Shown here one piece after another: positions 6,912-17,200 of a stretch of 51,388 nucleotides of DNA; the stretch's first letter is position 1, and each line of letters starts with the position of its first letter. This DNA is from Candidatus Kuenenia stuttgartensis (GTDB lineage: Bacteria; Planctomycetota; Planctomycetia; Planctomycetales; Planctomycetaceae), in contig CAMDPK010000029.1 in NCBI GenBank assembly GCA_945904015.1, positions 1 through 51,388 on the forward strand, in the 5' to 3' direction. Under the pieces are notes generated by a model, which was not told the origin of the DNA, did no database searches, and saw only the letters and a program-made list of their open reading frames with translations. Both the position numbers and the translations under genes were made by a program.

Positions 6912-9900
6912 CTATTCGACACTGTAGTCCAGCCGCAGGCGACGTTTCTGCATCAGCACATCGACACGTTGTTGCAGCGGGTCCGGCTCCAGCGCGAAGT
7001 AGACGTTGAGCAGGCTTCCGACGTCGAACAAAACCTCTTGGCCCGTGCGTTTGTCGATCAGATGCAGCACGCCGTCCGAGTGCTGACCGTCGGCCGAATC
7101 ATCGCTCGGACGTTTGTACGGCAGCACAAAGAACGGCGAGTCATTTGGTTGGTCCACCGCGAACGGCAGATTTTTGGTGGGAATCGTCCACAGCGGCTTG
7201 AGCGACCGGCGGTCGAACGCATGCAGCCAACCGTTGAGCAACGGCCGACGGTAGTTGCCTCGATCTTGCTGAGTGTTCAGCCAACTGACTTCCGTCACCG
7301 GGCCGGCCAAAATCACGAACAGCCGTTGGTCGTCTCCGAACACATGCGCCGTCGAAAGCGTCTTCGGCAACGGGACGTCTTGTTTCGACAATTCCCGTCC
7401 ATCGGTCAGCGACAGGAATCGCAATATCCCGGCCGGCTCGACCACGCCGAACCGCGACTCATCGACTCGCAGAACGACACTGCCGGCGGGATGCTCGCGT
7501 TGCCACACTGTCTCGCCAGTCACGGCGTCCTGGCAGAGCAGTTTTGTCGCCGAGGCGGCTTCGTCCGGTTTTCCTGAGTGCGATGAGAGTCGCAGTCGGC
7601 CTTGCTCGATGACGATGGCGTTGGGATCAGATTCATCGTTGCGTCGCGACAGCAATTTTCCGTCGAAGCCGCGCCGCACTTCGATTTCGCGAGTCGCCAG
7701 CAGTCGCAGCACGATTCGCTCGCCATCGCCGGTGATCGAAACCAGCGGAGGCAAATTGTGTCGCGTCCACAGCCGCTCGCCGTTGGCCGGACCGATCGCG
7801 ATCAATCGATTGCGAGTGCGATAACACAACATTCCCGGACTTGCGTGGACGACATCCAGCACCGGTTGCTCGTATCGATCGAGATGCCGAAACGCATCCA
7901 GTCGGAGGCCGAGTTGCCCCGGCAACATCTGATGCGCCCCGGTTTCCTCATACGGCCCGGCCGAGATTGTCCACAGCAGCTTGGCGTTGGGTTCGCCACG
8001 TTCATCGAGCGGCTGAATGCCATACAAGACCTCGCCGACTTGCAGCACCAGCAGTGGGCCGAGACCCCAACCGCGATGCGTGCTCCAATCGTGTCGAAAC
8101 GGTGAGTTTGATGCCGGCAGCGGCAACTCCCACAGTCCGCGTTGTCCGCCGCCGGTGAAGCGGACCTTCCTGCCTTGCCGTTCGACGGACACTGACATCC
8201 GCCGCCAAAACGTATCGCGGCTTTCCACCGGGATCAGATTGCAGTGGACGTCATCGTGTTGTTCGTCTTGCGAAGTGACCTTCGGCAGACGATTCGGCCA
8301 CGGATCGCGCGGCCCGTCCGACAACGAGCGGCCGATCAGCGAATCCGGCATCACCTCGGTCAGCCACTCCGCCGTGCTGTGACCATCAGGCAGCTTCACG
8401 TCCGCGAAGTGATCGCGCAGCTCGCGATAACAATCCGCCGCATCGAGCGGCTCGCTGCGAAAATCATGCAGCAGCGCGAGCCGATACCACGCCTGAGCCG
8501 CCGACACTCGGTCGGTTCCGTGAGCAATCTCGCGGAGTGCGAGACTCGTCTTCAAATAGCCGACGCCACTGCTGGTTCGCCCCGACAACTGCATTCGCAG
8601 TTCGCGACCCATCGGCAAACAACTCAATTGCTCAGCCAACGATTGCAGCGCGAACGCATCCAGGCTGTCGGAGGCCTGCTGGCGACGCTCTCCCAACAAT
8701 GCGATCAACTTCGGCCGAATCACTTCGTCCGCCTGAGCCAACACATCCGCGATCACTCCCTGCACCCAGCGATCGCGCCGAACGTGGAGCACGTTTTCAA
8801 CGTGCTCTTGGGATGTGGCCGGTTTCTGGCCGGGCACGTTAAAAACGTGCCCCACGATCTCGTCGTCCGAGGACTCCACGCCGAGCAAGTCGAGCACTCC
8901 TCGCAGAGCCGCCACGAGGTCACCACTTTTTCGCGCGGCCTCAATCAGTGCGTGTCGCGATTCGGTCTCGACCTTCACTCCCGATGAGAGGCGGAGCAAC
9001 TCCTCGGCCAAGCGTGAATGTTCAGCCGGCTGCGCGAAGAGTCGTCGCAGCAAGATCTCGCGCATCATCGCTGCCGCCTTGGGAGCTGGAGCAGTCTCAT
9101 TCAACAGTGGCCGAAGCAATGTCTCGGCATTCTCCAAGTCATTGAATTGTCGAGCAATCTCGGATAACTCGATGCGCGCCGCCGCATCCTCCGGCTTGCT
9201 CCGCATGCGGTCGGCGGCGGCCGATTGTCGATCGGCGATATTCTCAAGCAAACCGAAATGGCTCGGAGACAAGACCGCCCAGCGCGAGCCGACTCGCACA
9301 AGACGCCCGGTGTTCGGGACCAGCAGTTTTTCCGGAGATGTGTTTTTGCGATCCAAGTCCACGTTCCACCGGAATCCGTCCTCGGATCGTCGAACTTGTC
9401 CCGTCGCGGAGTCGATAAGCGACCATCCGCCGAGCGTCGGACAAACATAATTGGCTCCGATCCAATCGCCCGGTCCGTCCGGTACGGACAGGGCCGTCTG
9501 CCAGCGCACGCGACCGTTGGCGGGATCAATCCCGGTCACGCGAGTCCGCTCGAAAACCATCACGCTCGAATCGCTCGCCGCCACGAACAACGGCTCGTCG
9601 AATCTCGCTCGCCACAGGACTTCCCCCGTTTGAACATCGACTGCACGGAGCGATCGCGATTCGGGAGAAGCGATGAGCAGGGTTGAGGGTCGAGGGTTGA
9701 GGGTTGAGGGTGACTGCGGTTGACCCTCAACCCTCAACCCTGAACTCTCAACCAGAGCCACTTCCCGCCACGATTCCCACCAACGCGACGCAAATGGTCG
9801 ATCGCGATCCGTTGCGAGGAATCCTGTCGCCGACGAGATGTCATCTCGCTCAAAGCGAACGCTCCAGGCCAGCGATCGTGTGATCGGATCGACGGCCACA

Positions 9901-11414
9901 AAACAGCCGGCTCCCGTCGGACAAATCAGACGGCCGCTGGCCCATGTGACCGGGCACGCGACATGACGCCAACCTGGGTCTTTGAATTGTTGTCGGTCGG
10001 TCTCGGCCAACGGCAACGTCCATTCGAGTTGCCCGTCGTTCGCCCGCAGCACCCACAACGCGACCTGCAACTCACGCTGCGCGACGACGTACAACAATCC
10101 GTCACTCGCCAGCGGCGGGCCGAGAAAGTACAGCCCCTCGAAACCGGTCGGCGGCTCATTGACCGAGCTGCCGATGCGCCAACGCCGCTCGCCCGTCGCC
10201 AAGTCCCAGGCTTCCAGATGATTCCGCAGCCGCGATCCCGCTCCCGGTTTCAAATCGAGATCATCCAAGTCCCGTACGAGAAACAGCCGTCGCCCGTCGC
10301 TGGTCAGGCGGCCGCGCACCGAATCACCGAACCATCGTCGCTGCAACTCCTCGACCAGCGGCGTGCGAATTCCCGGATGCCGCTGCAAATCCGAAGCGGT
10401 CGAACCGAGCGATCCGGCGAGCGACTGCTCCCACAACAACTTCCCACGCCGCGCATCGACCGCGACCACCTTCGCCGGATGTGCGAATCGCGCGACCACG
10501 ACATCGCCGACAACCAACGGCTGAGCACTCGGCAACGTCGGCACGTCGTAGCGTTCCCACTCAGCGACGATCTCTTTCAGCCACGACGCTGGATCACCAT
10601 CCAACTCCGCGGCGATTTGCAAAACGTTGTGCCCTGACGGAGCCAAACCGAGCGAAGTTCGCCATTCGTCGGGCGTCCGCCGCTCGCCGCTTGCCGGGGG
10701 CAACTGCATTTCCAGCCATTCGGCCAAATTCTTGCCCGTCGCTCCAGCCGGCACGGGTGATGCCTCCAACAGACTTCGAAATCGCAGCCACAACTCGCGA
10801 GCCGCACGCTCATGATTCGACTGGCGAGATTCCGCCAACACCCAGCGCACGATCCAACCGGTCTCGCGAGTGGTGTTTGAATGCGAATGCCGTGACAACT
10901 GCATTGATGCGGACGCAGCCAGCGACCACTCGCCACGATCGACATGCCTCGCCGCCAAGTCACGCAGCGCAGACCAACCGGCCGTCGTCGCACCGAACCT
11001 TGCGACGACTTCTCGTAAAGCATCGAGCCGTCCATTTTGCAAAGCTGCTTGCCAGAGCCGATTCGCTTCGGTTCCGTGCGATCGTTCGTACGTTTCACGT
11101 CCGGCAGCCGGCATCTCGCGCAGCAACCGATTTGCCTCTTCAACAAAACTCGGCACACTCGCTCCGCCACCGGCAAAGGCGTTCGGCCCGTCGAGCAACT
11201 CCTGCAACGCCACAGTCGCCGCCGCGAAGTCCTTCTGCCGCAACTGTGCGCGTGCCGTATCAAGTACCGCGTCAGCCCGCCGATCGCGAGCTAACTTCGC
11301 CGACTGCGGAAGCTGCTCCGGCTCCGTTTTCGAAGTCGAGTCGTCCGCCAACGTCCACGACGTCGCGACCAGCGCGAGAATCCCAATCAGCACGTCGCAC
11401 ACGGCCTGTCTCAT
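6912..11414 (-). CDS. Large exported PQQ-like beta-propeller protein
   Basis: 1500 residues from the ATG at 11414; an in-frame GTG at 11432 would add six residues. A signal peptide follows the start (MRQAVCDVLIGILALVATSWTLA). Helical TPR-like segments at about 30-260 (AVLDTARAQLRQKDFAAATV) precede a first set of propeller strands with PQQ-type motifs (VVAVDARRGKLLWEQSL, FVAVDPITRSLAWSVRF, RAVDVQTGEVLWRARF). A helical middle region and a second propeller set (AIGPANGERLWTRH, LLCQDAVTGETVWQREH) follow. Probably periplasmic; no enzyme activity can be assigned, since such repeats often have only a structural role. Two palindromic elements are read in frame, at residues about 554-578 and 854-877. 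No Shine-Dalgarno sequence settles the start. Confidence 0.85.
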   Translation of the reverse strand: MRQAVCDVLIGILALVATSWTLADDSTSKTEPEQLPQSAKLARDRRADAVLDTARAQLRQKDFAAATVALQELLDGPNAFAGGGASVPSFVEEANRLLREMPAAGRETYERSHGTEANRLWQAALQNGRLDALREVVARFGATTAGWSALRDLAARHVDRGEWSLAASASMQLSRHSHSNTTRETGWIVRWVLAESRQSNHERAARELWLRFRSLLEASPVPAGATGKNLAEWLEMQLPPASGERRTPDEWRTSLGLAPSGHNVLQIAAELDGDPASWLKEIVAEWERYDVPTLPSAQPLVVGDVVVARFAHPAKVVAVDARRGKLLWEQSLAGSLGSTASDLQRHPGIRTPLVEELQRRWFGDSVRGRLTSDGRRLFLVRDLDDLDLKPGAGSRLRNHLEAWDLATGERRWRIGSSVNEPPTGFEGLYFLGPPLASDGLLYVVAQRELQVALWVLRANDGQLEWTLPLAETDRQQFKDPGWRHVACPVTWASGRLICPTGAGCFVAVDPITRSLAWSVRFERDDISSATGFLATDRDRPFASRWWESWREVALVESSGLRVEGQPQSPSTLNPRPSTLLIASPESRSLRAVDVQTGEVLWRARFDEPLFVAASDSSVMVFERTRVTGIDPANGRVRWQTALSVPDGPGDWIGANYVCPTLGGWSLIDSATGQVRRSEDGFRWNVDLDRKNTSPEKLLVPNTGRLVRVGSRWAVLSPSHFGLLENIADRQSAAADRMRSKPEDAAARIELSEIARQFNDLENAETLLRPLLNETAPAPKAAAMMREILLRRLFAQPAEHSRLAEELLRLSSGVKVETESRHALIEAARKSGDLVAALRGVLDLLGVESSDDEIVGHVFNVPGQKPATSQEHVENVLHVRRDRWVQGVIADVLAQADEVIRPKLIALLGERRQQASDSLDAFALQSLAEQLSCLPMGRELRMQLSGRTSSGVGYLKTSLALREIAHGTDRVSAAQAWYRLALLHDFRSEPLDAADCYRELRDHFADVKLPDGHSTAEWLTEVMPDSLIGRSLSDGPRDPWPNRLPKVTSQDEQHDDVHCNLIPVESRDTFWRRMSVSVERQGRKVRFTGGGQRGLWELPLPASNSPFRHDWSTHRGWGLGPLLVLQVGEVLYGIQPLDERGEPNAKLLWTISAGPYEETGAHQMLPGQLGLRLDAFRHLDRYEQPVLDVVHASPGMLCYRTRNRLIAIGPANGERLWTRHNLPPLVSITGDGERIVLRLLATREIEVRRGFDGKLLSRRNDESDPNAIVIEQGRLRLSSHSGKPDEAASATKLLCQDAVTGETVWQREHPAGSVVLRVDESRFGVVEPAGILRFLSLTDGRELSKQDVPLPKTLSTAHVFGDDQRLFVILAGPVTEVSWLNTQQDRGNYRRPLLNGWLHAFDRRSLKPLWTIPTKNLPFAVDQPNDSPFFVLPYKRPSDDSADGQHSDGVLHLIDKRTGQEVLFDVGSLLNVYFALEPDPLQQRVDVLMQKRRLRLDYSVE
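8784..8854. repeat. GTGG-headed palindromic pair inside the PQQ gene
   Basis: Left copy 8784-8807: GTG, GAGCACGTT, loop TTC, AACGTGCTC. Right copy 8832-8854 is the inverted relative with stem GGGCACGTT/AACGTGCCC. The two copies match at about 21 of 24 positions. The 24-bp spacer is also partly symmetrical (GGCC...GGCC). Read in frame on the minus strand as VGHVFNVPGQKPATSQEHVE..., without a stop. Confidence 0.9.
9681..9753. repeat. Long palindromic repeat with GGTTGAGGGT units inside the PQQ gene
   Basis: Arms 9681-9711 and 9723-9753 match at 28 of 31 positions as an inverted repeat; each arm is built from GGGTTGA units. Read in frame on the minus strand as LRVEGQPQSPSTLNPRPSTL. It has no GTAG/GTGG head and so is a different family from the REP-like pairs. 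Confidence 0.9.
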
Positions 11415-11490
11415 GGACGACGATTCTGGCACGACCCGTTGTCAGCGGCAACGGGGGACAACAACGAAAATGAATGGTGGAAGGACAGAA

Positions 11491-11574
11491 TTGATCGTTG
11501 GTTATTGGTCGTTGGTCATTGGTGATCCGGCAAGCAAAATGATCAATGACCAACGACCAATAACCAACGACCAA
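11491..11574. repeat. Palindromic repeat (GTTGGTTATTGGTCGTTGG family)
   Basis: Left arm 11491-11526 and right arm 11541-11574 are inverted copies apart from one substitution and a 2-bp indel; the core of 27 bp (11495-11521 and 11544-11570) is perfect. It lies in the gap between the divergent PQQ and DUF447 genes, so it could affect either promoter region. It would form a long cruciform or RNA hairpin. Confidence 0.88.
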
Positions 11575-11631
11575 TTTCTCCCTTGCTTGGAGCCAATGAA
11601 ATTGCAGCCGAGACGGGCTACGATCCGGCCC

Positions 11632-12213
11632 ATGATTCTCGAAGGCATCGTCACCAGCTTGAGCGTTCTCGGCGAACTCAACGTCGCTCCGATGGGACCG
11701 GTCGTCGATGAGTCGCTGACGTGGCTGCATCTGCGGCCGTTTCAGACGTCTCAGACATTTCGAAATTTGCAGCAGCGACCGCACGGCGTCTTCCATGTCG
11801 TCGATGATGTGTTGCTGCTGGCCAAAGCCGCGATCGGAAAACTTGACTCGATCCCGGAAACTTTCGCCGCCGAGAAGATCACCGGCCGAGTCCTGAGTTC
11901 CGCCTGCCGCTGGTACGAATTCGAAATTGAATCACTCGACACGACACACGACCGCACCGACATCCGCGCGCGAGTCGTCCACGTTGGCCGCCTGCGAGAC
12001 TTCATCGGCTTCAACCGCGCGAAACACGCCGTCCTCGAAGCCGCAATCCTCGCCACGCGCCTGCACGTGCTGCCACGAGACGAAATCGACCGACAACTCG
12101 CCGCCCTGCGCAGCCCCGTCGAAAAAACTGCTGGCCCGAACGAACTCGCTGCGTTTCAACTCGTCTGCGATCACGTTGCAGAGTTCCTCGCGTCCGCCCT
12201 CTCTAACCCCTAA
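11632..12213 (+). CDS. DUF447 family protein
   Basis: 193 residues. MILEGIVTSLSVLGELNVAP at the N-terminus and LRPFQTSQTFRNL plus GVFHVVDDVLLLAKAAIG match the DUF447 family, which is known mainly from archaea and planctomycetes and is thought to have a flavin-binding split-barrel fold. The biochemical role is unknown; no motif here identifies a substrate. The ATG at 11632 is preferred because family homology starts there; an in-frame ATG at 11596 would add twelve residues. The stop TAA is the first part of a small inverted repeat (12212-12253). Confidence 0.75.
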   Translation: MILEGIVTSLSVLGELNVAPMGPVVDESLTWLHLRPFQTSQTFRNLQQRPHGVFHVVDDVLLLAKAAIGKLDSIPETFAAEKITGRVLSSACRWYEFEIESLDTTHDRTDIRARVVHVGRLRDFIGFNRAKHAVLEAAILATRLHVLPRDEIDRQLAALRSPVEKTAGPNELAAFQLVCDHVAEFLASALSNP

Positions 12214-12253
12214 CAGAAAAGTGACACCACCTTTAAGTACTGCGTTTTCTGTT
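12212..12253. repeat. Short inverted repeat after the DUF447 gene
   Basis: Arms AACAGAAAA (12212-12220) and TTTTCTGTT (12245-12253) with a 24-bp spacer. The left arm overlaps the DUF447 stop codon. It could act as a weak transcription terminator (T-rich right arm) or be the remnant of a repeat. Confidence 0.5.
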
Positions 12254-12285
12254 CCCGTAATGTCTTTGAGTCCAACGTCATCACC

Positions 12286-13701
12286 ATGAAAAATCACTGG
12301 CTGCTCTGGAGTGTTTTGTGCGTTGGCACGTTCGCCGTGTTCGTCGTGATCTTTGCGATGTGGCGAGATGGCAATCATCGTGTGAGTGACGCCAAGGAGT
12401 ATCTGCCGATCCGAAAGTGGCAGAGGGTCAAAGAGGTTTCGGCGGATGAGTACTCAAAAGTTCATGAGACGGTTCTCAGAGATCAACTCATGGGAACGGT
12501 GATCTTGCCGAGAGTCCCTGAAGTGCAGGGACTCGTGGCGGCAAAGCATCCGCAGGATGTCGGGATTGTGCCACCACAAGTGTGTGGACAGTGCCACGCG
12601 GAACATTGGAGCGAATGCCAGCAGTCTCCGCATTTTCGAACGTCCAGCGAACCATCCCGCGAAGGGACTCCGGAACGATACGAACCGCCTGACAACCGCG
12701 TGGAAACGTTTCATCCGCGAGCTTGGTTTGAAGTGGTCGCCAAGCCGAACGGCTTCTATCAACAACTCCACATCGAGTATGCGGGCCAGTCGTTTCTTCA
12801 CGAAGCGCGAATGGACTTTGTGCTTGGTTCGGGCAAGGTGGGACAGAGCTTCTTGTCTTGGACCAAAGATGCGCTGCACCAGTTGCCGGTGAGCTACTTC
12901 ACGGACGGCGCTCGCTGGGGACACAGTCCTGGCTTCGACTACAAGGAAGGAACCTTCAATTTCGCGCGACCGATTACCGAGCGATGTCTGGATTGTCACG
13001 CCACTTGGTTCGAGCGTGTTCCTCAGACGATCAATCATTTTGCTCGCGACGAGTTCCAGTTGGGAGTGACCTGCTCACGCTGCCACGGCTCCGGTCGAGA
13101 GCACGTTGAACATCATCAAGCCCACCCCAACGAGACGATCCCTCACGCGATCGCCAACCCCGCGAAGCTCAGTCGAGGCCTCGCTGTAGCGGTCTGTGCC
13201 CAATGTCACTCAGGAGGGTCGGAGTTGGTCTCGACGGGATTCCGCTATCAGCCGGGCGAGCCGATTGAGGAGTATCTCGTACAGTCCAGCGCTGACGTCG
13301 ACTCCGACAACTCAATCCCCGACCCTCACGCGGCCAACCAACTGCGACGACTCGAAAAAAGTGCGTGCTTTCGCCAGTCCGATTTGACTTGCTTCACATG
13401 CCACGATCCGCATCGGAATGAGCGCGGTCGCGAGAAGCTCTTGGTGGACCGTTGCCTCAAATGCCACCAACCCGATGACTGTCATCAACGCAAACTCACC
13501 GGCGATGCCGTCGATCGGTTGTGTATCGAATGCCACATGCCGTTGGTTGAGTACGCGGACATTCGCCGTCCGGGGCAGGATTCCATGCCGATTCCAAAAA
13601 TGCGAGATCATCGGATTCAAGTCTGGCCGGCGGCGACTGCGGACGTGCTCCAACGACTTTCTAAGCCGTCGTCCGGAGCGTCGACCAGGGGAGACAAATG
13701 A
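12286..13701 (+). CDS. Seven-haem membrane-anchored cytochrome c
   Basis: 471 residues. The N-terminal membrane segment (about 5-27, LLWSVLCVGTFAVFVVIFAM) is probably an uncleaved anchor. Seven CXXCH haem sites follow: CGQCH, CLDCH, CSRCH, CAQCH, CFTCH, CLKCH and CIECH. Several isolated His residues could be distal ligands. The spacing resembles NapC/NrfB-like or cytochrome c-554-like multihaem proteins used in periplasmic electron transfer, but no catalytic site could be named. It stands alone; the next gene, secA, is almost 600 bp away. The C-terminal tail (KPSSGASTRGDK) looks unstructured. Confidence 0.85.
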   Translation: MKNHWLLWSVLCVGTFAVFVVIFAMWRDGNHRVSDAKEYLPIRKWQRVKEVSADEYSKVHETVLRDQLMGTVILPRVPEVQGLVAAKHPQDVGIVPPQVCGQCHAEHWSECQQSPHFRTSSEPSREGTPERYEPPDNRVETFHPRAWFEVVAKPNGFYQQLHIEYAGQSFLHEARMDFVLGSGKVGQSFLSWTKDALHQLPVSYFTDGARWGHSPGFDYKEGTFNFARPITERCLDCHATWFERVPQTINHFARDEFQLGVTCSRCHGSGREHVEHHQAHPNETIPHAIANPAKLSRGLAVAVCAQCHSGGSELVSTGFRYQPGEPIEEYLVQSSADVDSDNSIPDPHAANQLRRLEKSACFRQSDLTCFTCHDPHRNERGREKLLVDRCLKCHQPDDCHQRKLTGDAVDRLCIECHMPLVEYADIRRPGQDSMPIPKMRDHRIQVWPAATADVLQRLSKPSSGASTRGDK

Positions 13702-14283
13702 GGCTGCATCAAATTGCTGGAAGCGACTGATACGGCCACGCCTGTGACATCGCCGCCGAGCCGAAGTCATGATCGACTTGTTGAGACGCTTCCGGTTTGG
13801 CGAAGCCGACGGACGGTTCTTCGATTGGACTGGCAACGGCACGATTCACGGCGGTCTCGGAAACGATTTTGTATGGTCGATTGAAAGTTGTGGCAAAAAA
13901 GTTGCGGAGACGCTTTCAGAGGGAGTCGTGCCGAGAGTCCGTAACGCCATTGACCCTCAAAAGTCAGCCACCTAGACTCCGCCCGCAATGTTCATCAAAC
14001 AGCGTTGGCGTCACGAGTTAGACAGCGGCAGGAGGCCGTTGGGGCTCGGCCGAATTGCGTTCAAGAGAACGCCATGAGGAACGAAATACCGATGCCTCGG
14101 CGCGTCGCCTCACCCAGGAGACAGGATGTCTGCCGTGCCGAGTGCCAAATTTCGGCGGTCTCGCGGTGCGGGACGAGCCGGCTTCGGCCGACGGTGGTCA
14201 GACCGTGCATCGGCCTCGAATTTTAGAAAGCGTGCGTGTTGCGTCTCGCGGAGCGAGGCGGTCACCCAAAGAGATCACACACA
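13702..14283. other. 582-bp stretch without a convincing gene upstream of secA
   Basis: It contains one 68-codon ORF (13769-13975) without a clear ribosome-binding site or recognisable domain. A small hairpin, CTCGC-GGA-GCGAG (14245-14257), lies shortly before the secA start. The long leader could hold the secA promoter and a regulatory region, but no SecM-like arrest peptide is evident. Confidence 0.4.
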
Positions 14284-17200
14284 ATGGATATCCTTGATAA
14301 CGTCGGTGAAGTCTTCAGCATGGCGACCGGAAAGGTCGAACGCTTTGTCACGAAGCTGTTTGGTTCGTCGAACGAACGCCGCGTGCGCGACATCGGATTC
14401 ATCCGCGAAAAAGATGGCTCCTCGAAAATTCGGCCCGGTTCGGTGGTGGAACGAATCAATCAGCTTGAGCCGGACTACGAAAAACTCTCCGAAGCCGAGC
14501 TGCGCGAGTCGGCCAGCAAGTTCCGAGCACGTCTCGCGGATGGGCAAACGCTCGACGACATCCTGCCGGACGCCTTCGCAGCGATGCGTGAGTCGAGCAA
14601 ACGCTACCTCAAGATGCGGCACTACGACGTGCAGATGGTCGGCGGCTACATCCTGCACAAGGGCATGATCGCCGAGATGGTGACGGGTGAAGGCAAGACG
14701 CTCGTCTCGACGTTGCCGGCGTTTTTGAACGGCCTGTCTGGCAAAGTTCATATCATCACAGTCAACGATTACCTCGCCAAACGCGACATGGAATGGATGG
14801 GGCCGTCACATCTGGGACTAGGCCTGACGGTCGGAGCGATTCAGTCCGCGATGTCGCCGAACGAGCGGCAGCCGGCCTACGCCTGTGACATTACCTACGG
14901 GACCAACAACGAATTTGGCTTCGACTATCTCCGTGACAACATGAAGCCGCGGAGCGACCTGCAAGTGCAAGGGCGGCTCGACTTCGCGATCGTTGACGAG
15001 ATCGACAATATCCTGATCGACGAGGCCCGCACACCGTTGATCATCTCCGGAGCGGCGGCCGACGACGTCAGCAAGTATCCCAAGGCCGACTGGATCGCTC
15101 GGCAATTGAAACGGGACGAGCACTTCGAGGTCAAAGAGAAGGAGCACTCCTGCCATCTGACCGACGAAGGGGTCCGGCACGCGGAGCAATTGGCGGGGCT
15201 GGAAAGTTTTTACACCGCCGGAAACATGGAGTGGCCGCACCTGATCGATAACTCGCTGAAGGCTCATCACCTCTACAAACGCGATGTGAATTACGTCGTG
15301 GAACGTGGCGAGGATCACGACACCGGCCAGACGATTCAGGTCGTCGTCATCGTCGATGAATTCACGGGCCGCAAAATGCCCGGCCGACAGTGGAGCGACG
15401 GGCTGCATCAGGCCGTCGAAGCCAAAGAAGGGGTCAAGGTCCAAAAGGAGACGCAGACGCTCGCCACAATCACGCTGCAAAACTATTTCAAGCTCTACAA
15501 AAAGCTGGGCGGCATGACCGGCACCGCGATGACCGAGTCGGAAGAGTTCTGGCGAATCTACAAGCTCGACGTCGTGGCCGTGCCGACCAACCGGCCGATG
15601 CACCGCGTCAATTTTTCGGACGTCATCTTTCGTTCTGAGCACGAGAAGTGGACTGCGATCACCGACGAGATCAAACGCGAGCACGCGACGGGACGGCCGC
15701 TGCTGGTCGGTACTGTCAGCATTGAAAAGTCGGAGCACTTGTCGCAGTACCTCAAGAAGTACGGCATCCAGCACGAAGTGCTCAACGCCAAGAATCACGA
15801 ACGTGAGGCGGAGATCATCGCCCAAGCGGGACGTAGCAATGCGGTGACGATTGCCACCAACATGGCCGGCCGCGGCACCGATATCATTCTCGGCGGCAAC
15901 CCGGAGTACCTCGCGTGGGACGATCTTTCCAAGCGGTACGCTTCGCGTCTGGATGTCCCCAAATCCGAGTGGGATGGGCTGACCAAACAAATCGCCGAGC
16001 GGGAAGGGATGATCGACGACGGCCGCAAGGTCGCGGAAGCGGGTGGCTTGCACGTCATCGGTTCGGAGCGACACGACGCTCGCCGCATCGACTTGCAATT
16101 GCGGGGCCGCGCCGGCCGGCAGGGCGATCCCGGTTCGAGCCGGTTCTTCTTGTCGCTCGAAGATGACCTGATGCGAAAGTTCGCCGGCGAGTGGGTCAAG
16201 AACATGCTCACTCGCATGGGCATGCAGGACGGCGAGGCCATCGAAAGCAAGATGGTCTCGAAGCGCATTGAAGCCGCTCAAAAGAAAGTCGAAGAGCATC
16301 ACTTCGACGTCCGCAAGAATCTGCTTGAGTACGACGAAGTCATGGACACGCAGCGGCATCACGTCTACTCGTACCGCCAGCGGATTCTCGACGGTCGAAA
16401 TTGCCGGCAACTCGTGCAGGACATGCTCGCTCTGCAAGTCGATCAATGGGTCCGCGAGTTTTGGAGACGGGACTATCGCTGGGAGACGATCTCCGCCTGG
16501 GCGAAAGAAACCCTGCATGTGAAGCTGGATGCGAACAACATTCGCGACATGGACCGCGAGCCGTTCACGCTTTATCTCCGTGACGAGGCTTCGCGGCAGT
16601 ACGAAGACCAAATTCTGGAGGCGATCGACGAGAACCTGTCGCTGGGCGATGAGCCGGGCAACTGGAACTGGCAAGCGATGGCTCGATGGGCCAATGCGTT
16701 ATTCGGCAGTACTTTCACCGATGCCGAGTTGAAAAAAGTCGGTCGTGATGACTTGTTCGATTTCATTCGCCCGAAAGCGATGGCCGCGATCGACGCGTTC
16801 GATTTGTCCGCGCTCGACACGCTGATGGACTCGGCCTTCGGACAGATTTCGCTGTCGAACTGGCTGGCCCACCGGTTCAACCTGCGCTGCGACCCGGCGG
16901 AGGTCGCTTCTCGCGATGCCGACAAAGTGATTGCGATCGTGAAGGAGAAACTCGAGAAGCATCTGCAGGCCAAAGAGATCGCGTTCCCTGTCGAGATCGC
17001 GCTCAATAACTTCATGAACTCGCAGGGGGCTGCGAACGATTCGGGAGTCTTCCTGGAACGCATTCTGGGTTGGGCGAATGGCCGATTCCGCGCGAACTTG
17101 CAGCCCGAGGAGTTCAATGGCAAGACGGTCGAAGACTTGGCGAAGCGGCTGTATCAACTCAGCGCCGACTACTTCGGCAACGGATCACTGGCACAGCGTT

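Noticed and set aside
9681..9753. GGGTTGA units resembling telomere-type or CRISPR-like repeats
   Set aside because: They form two arms of one palindrome within a coding frame; there are no regular spacers.
13769..13975. 68-codon ORF before secA
   Set aside because: No ribosome-binding site, signal, domain or context; kept only as a remark on the non-coding stretch.
14818..16674. 618-codon open frame on the minus strand
   Set aside because: Lies fully inside secA on the other strand; no motif, and the SecA reading is certain.
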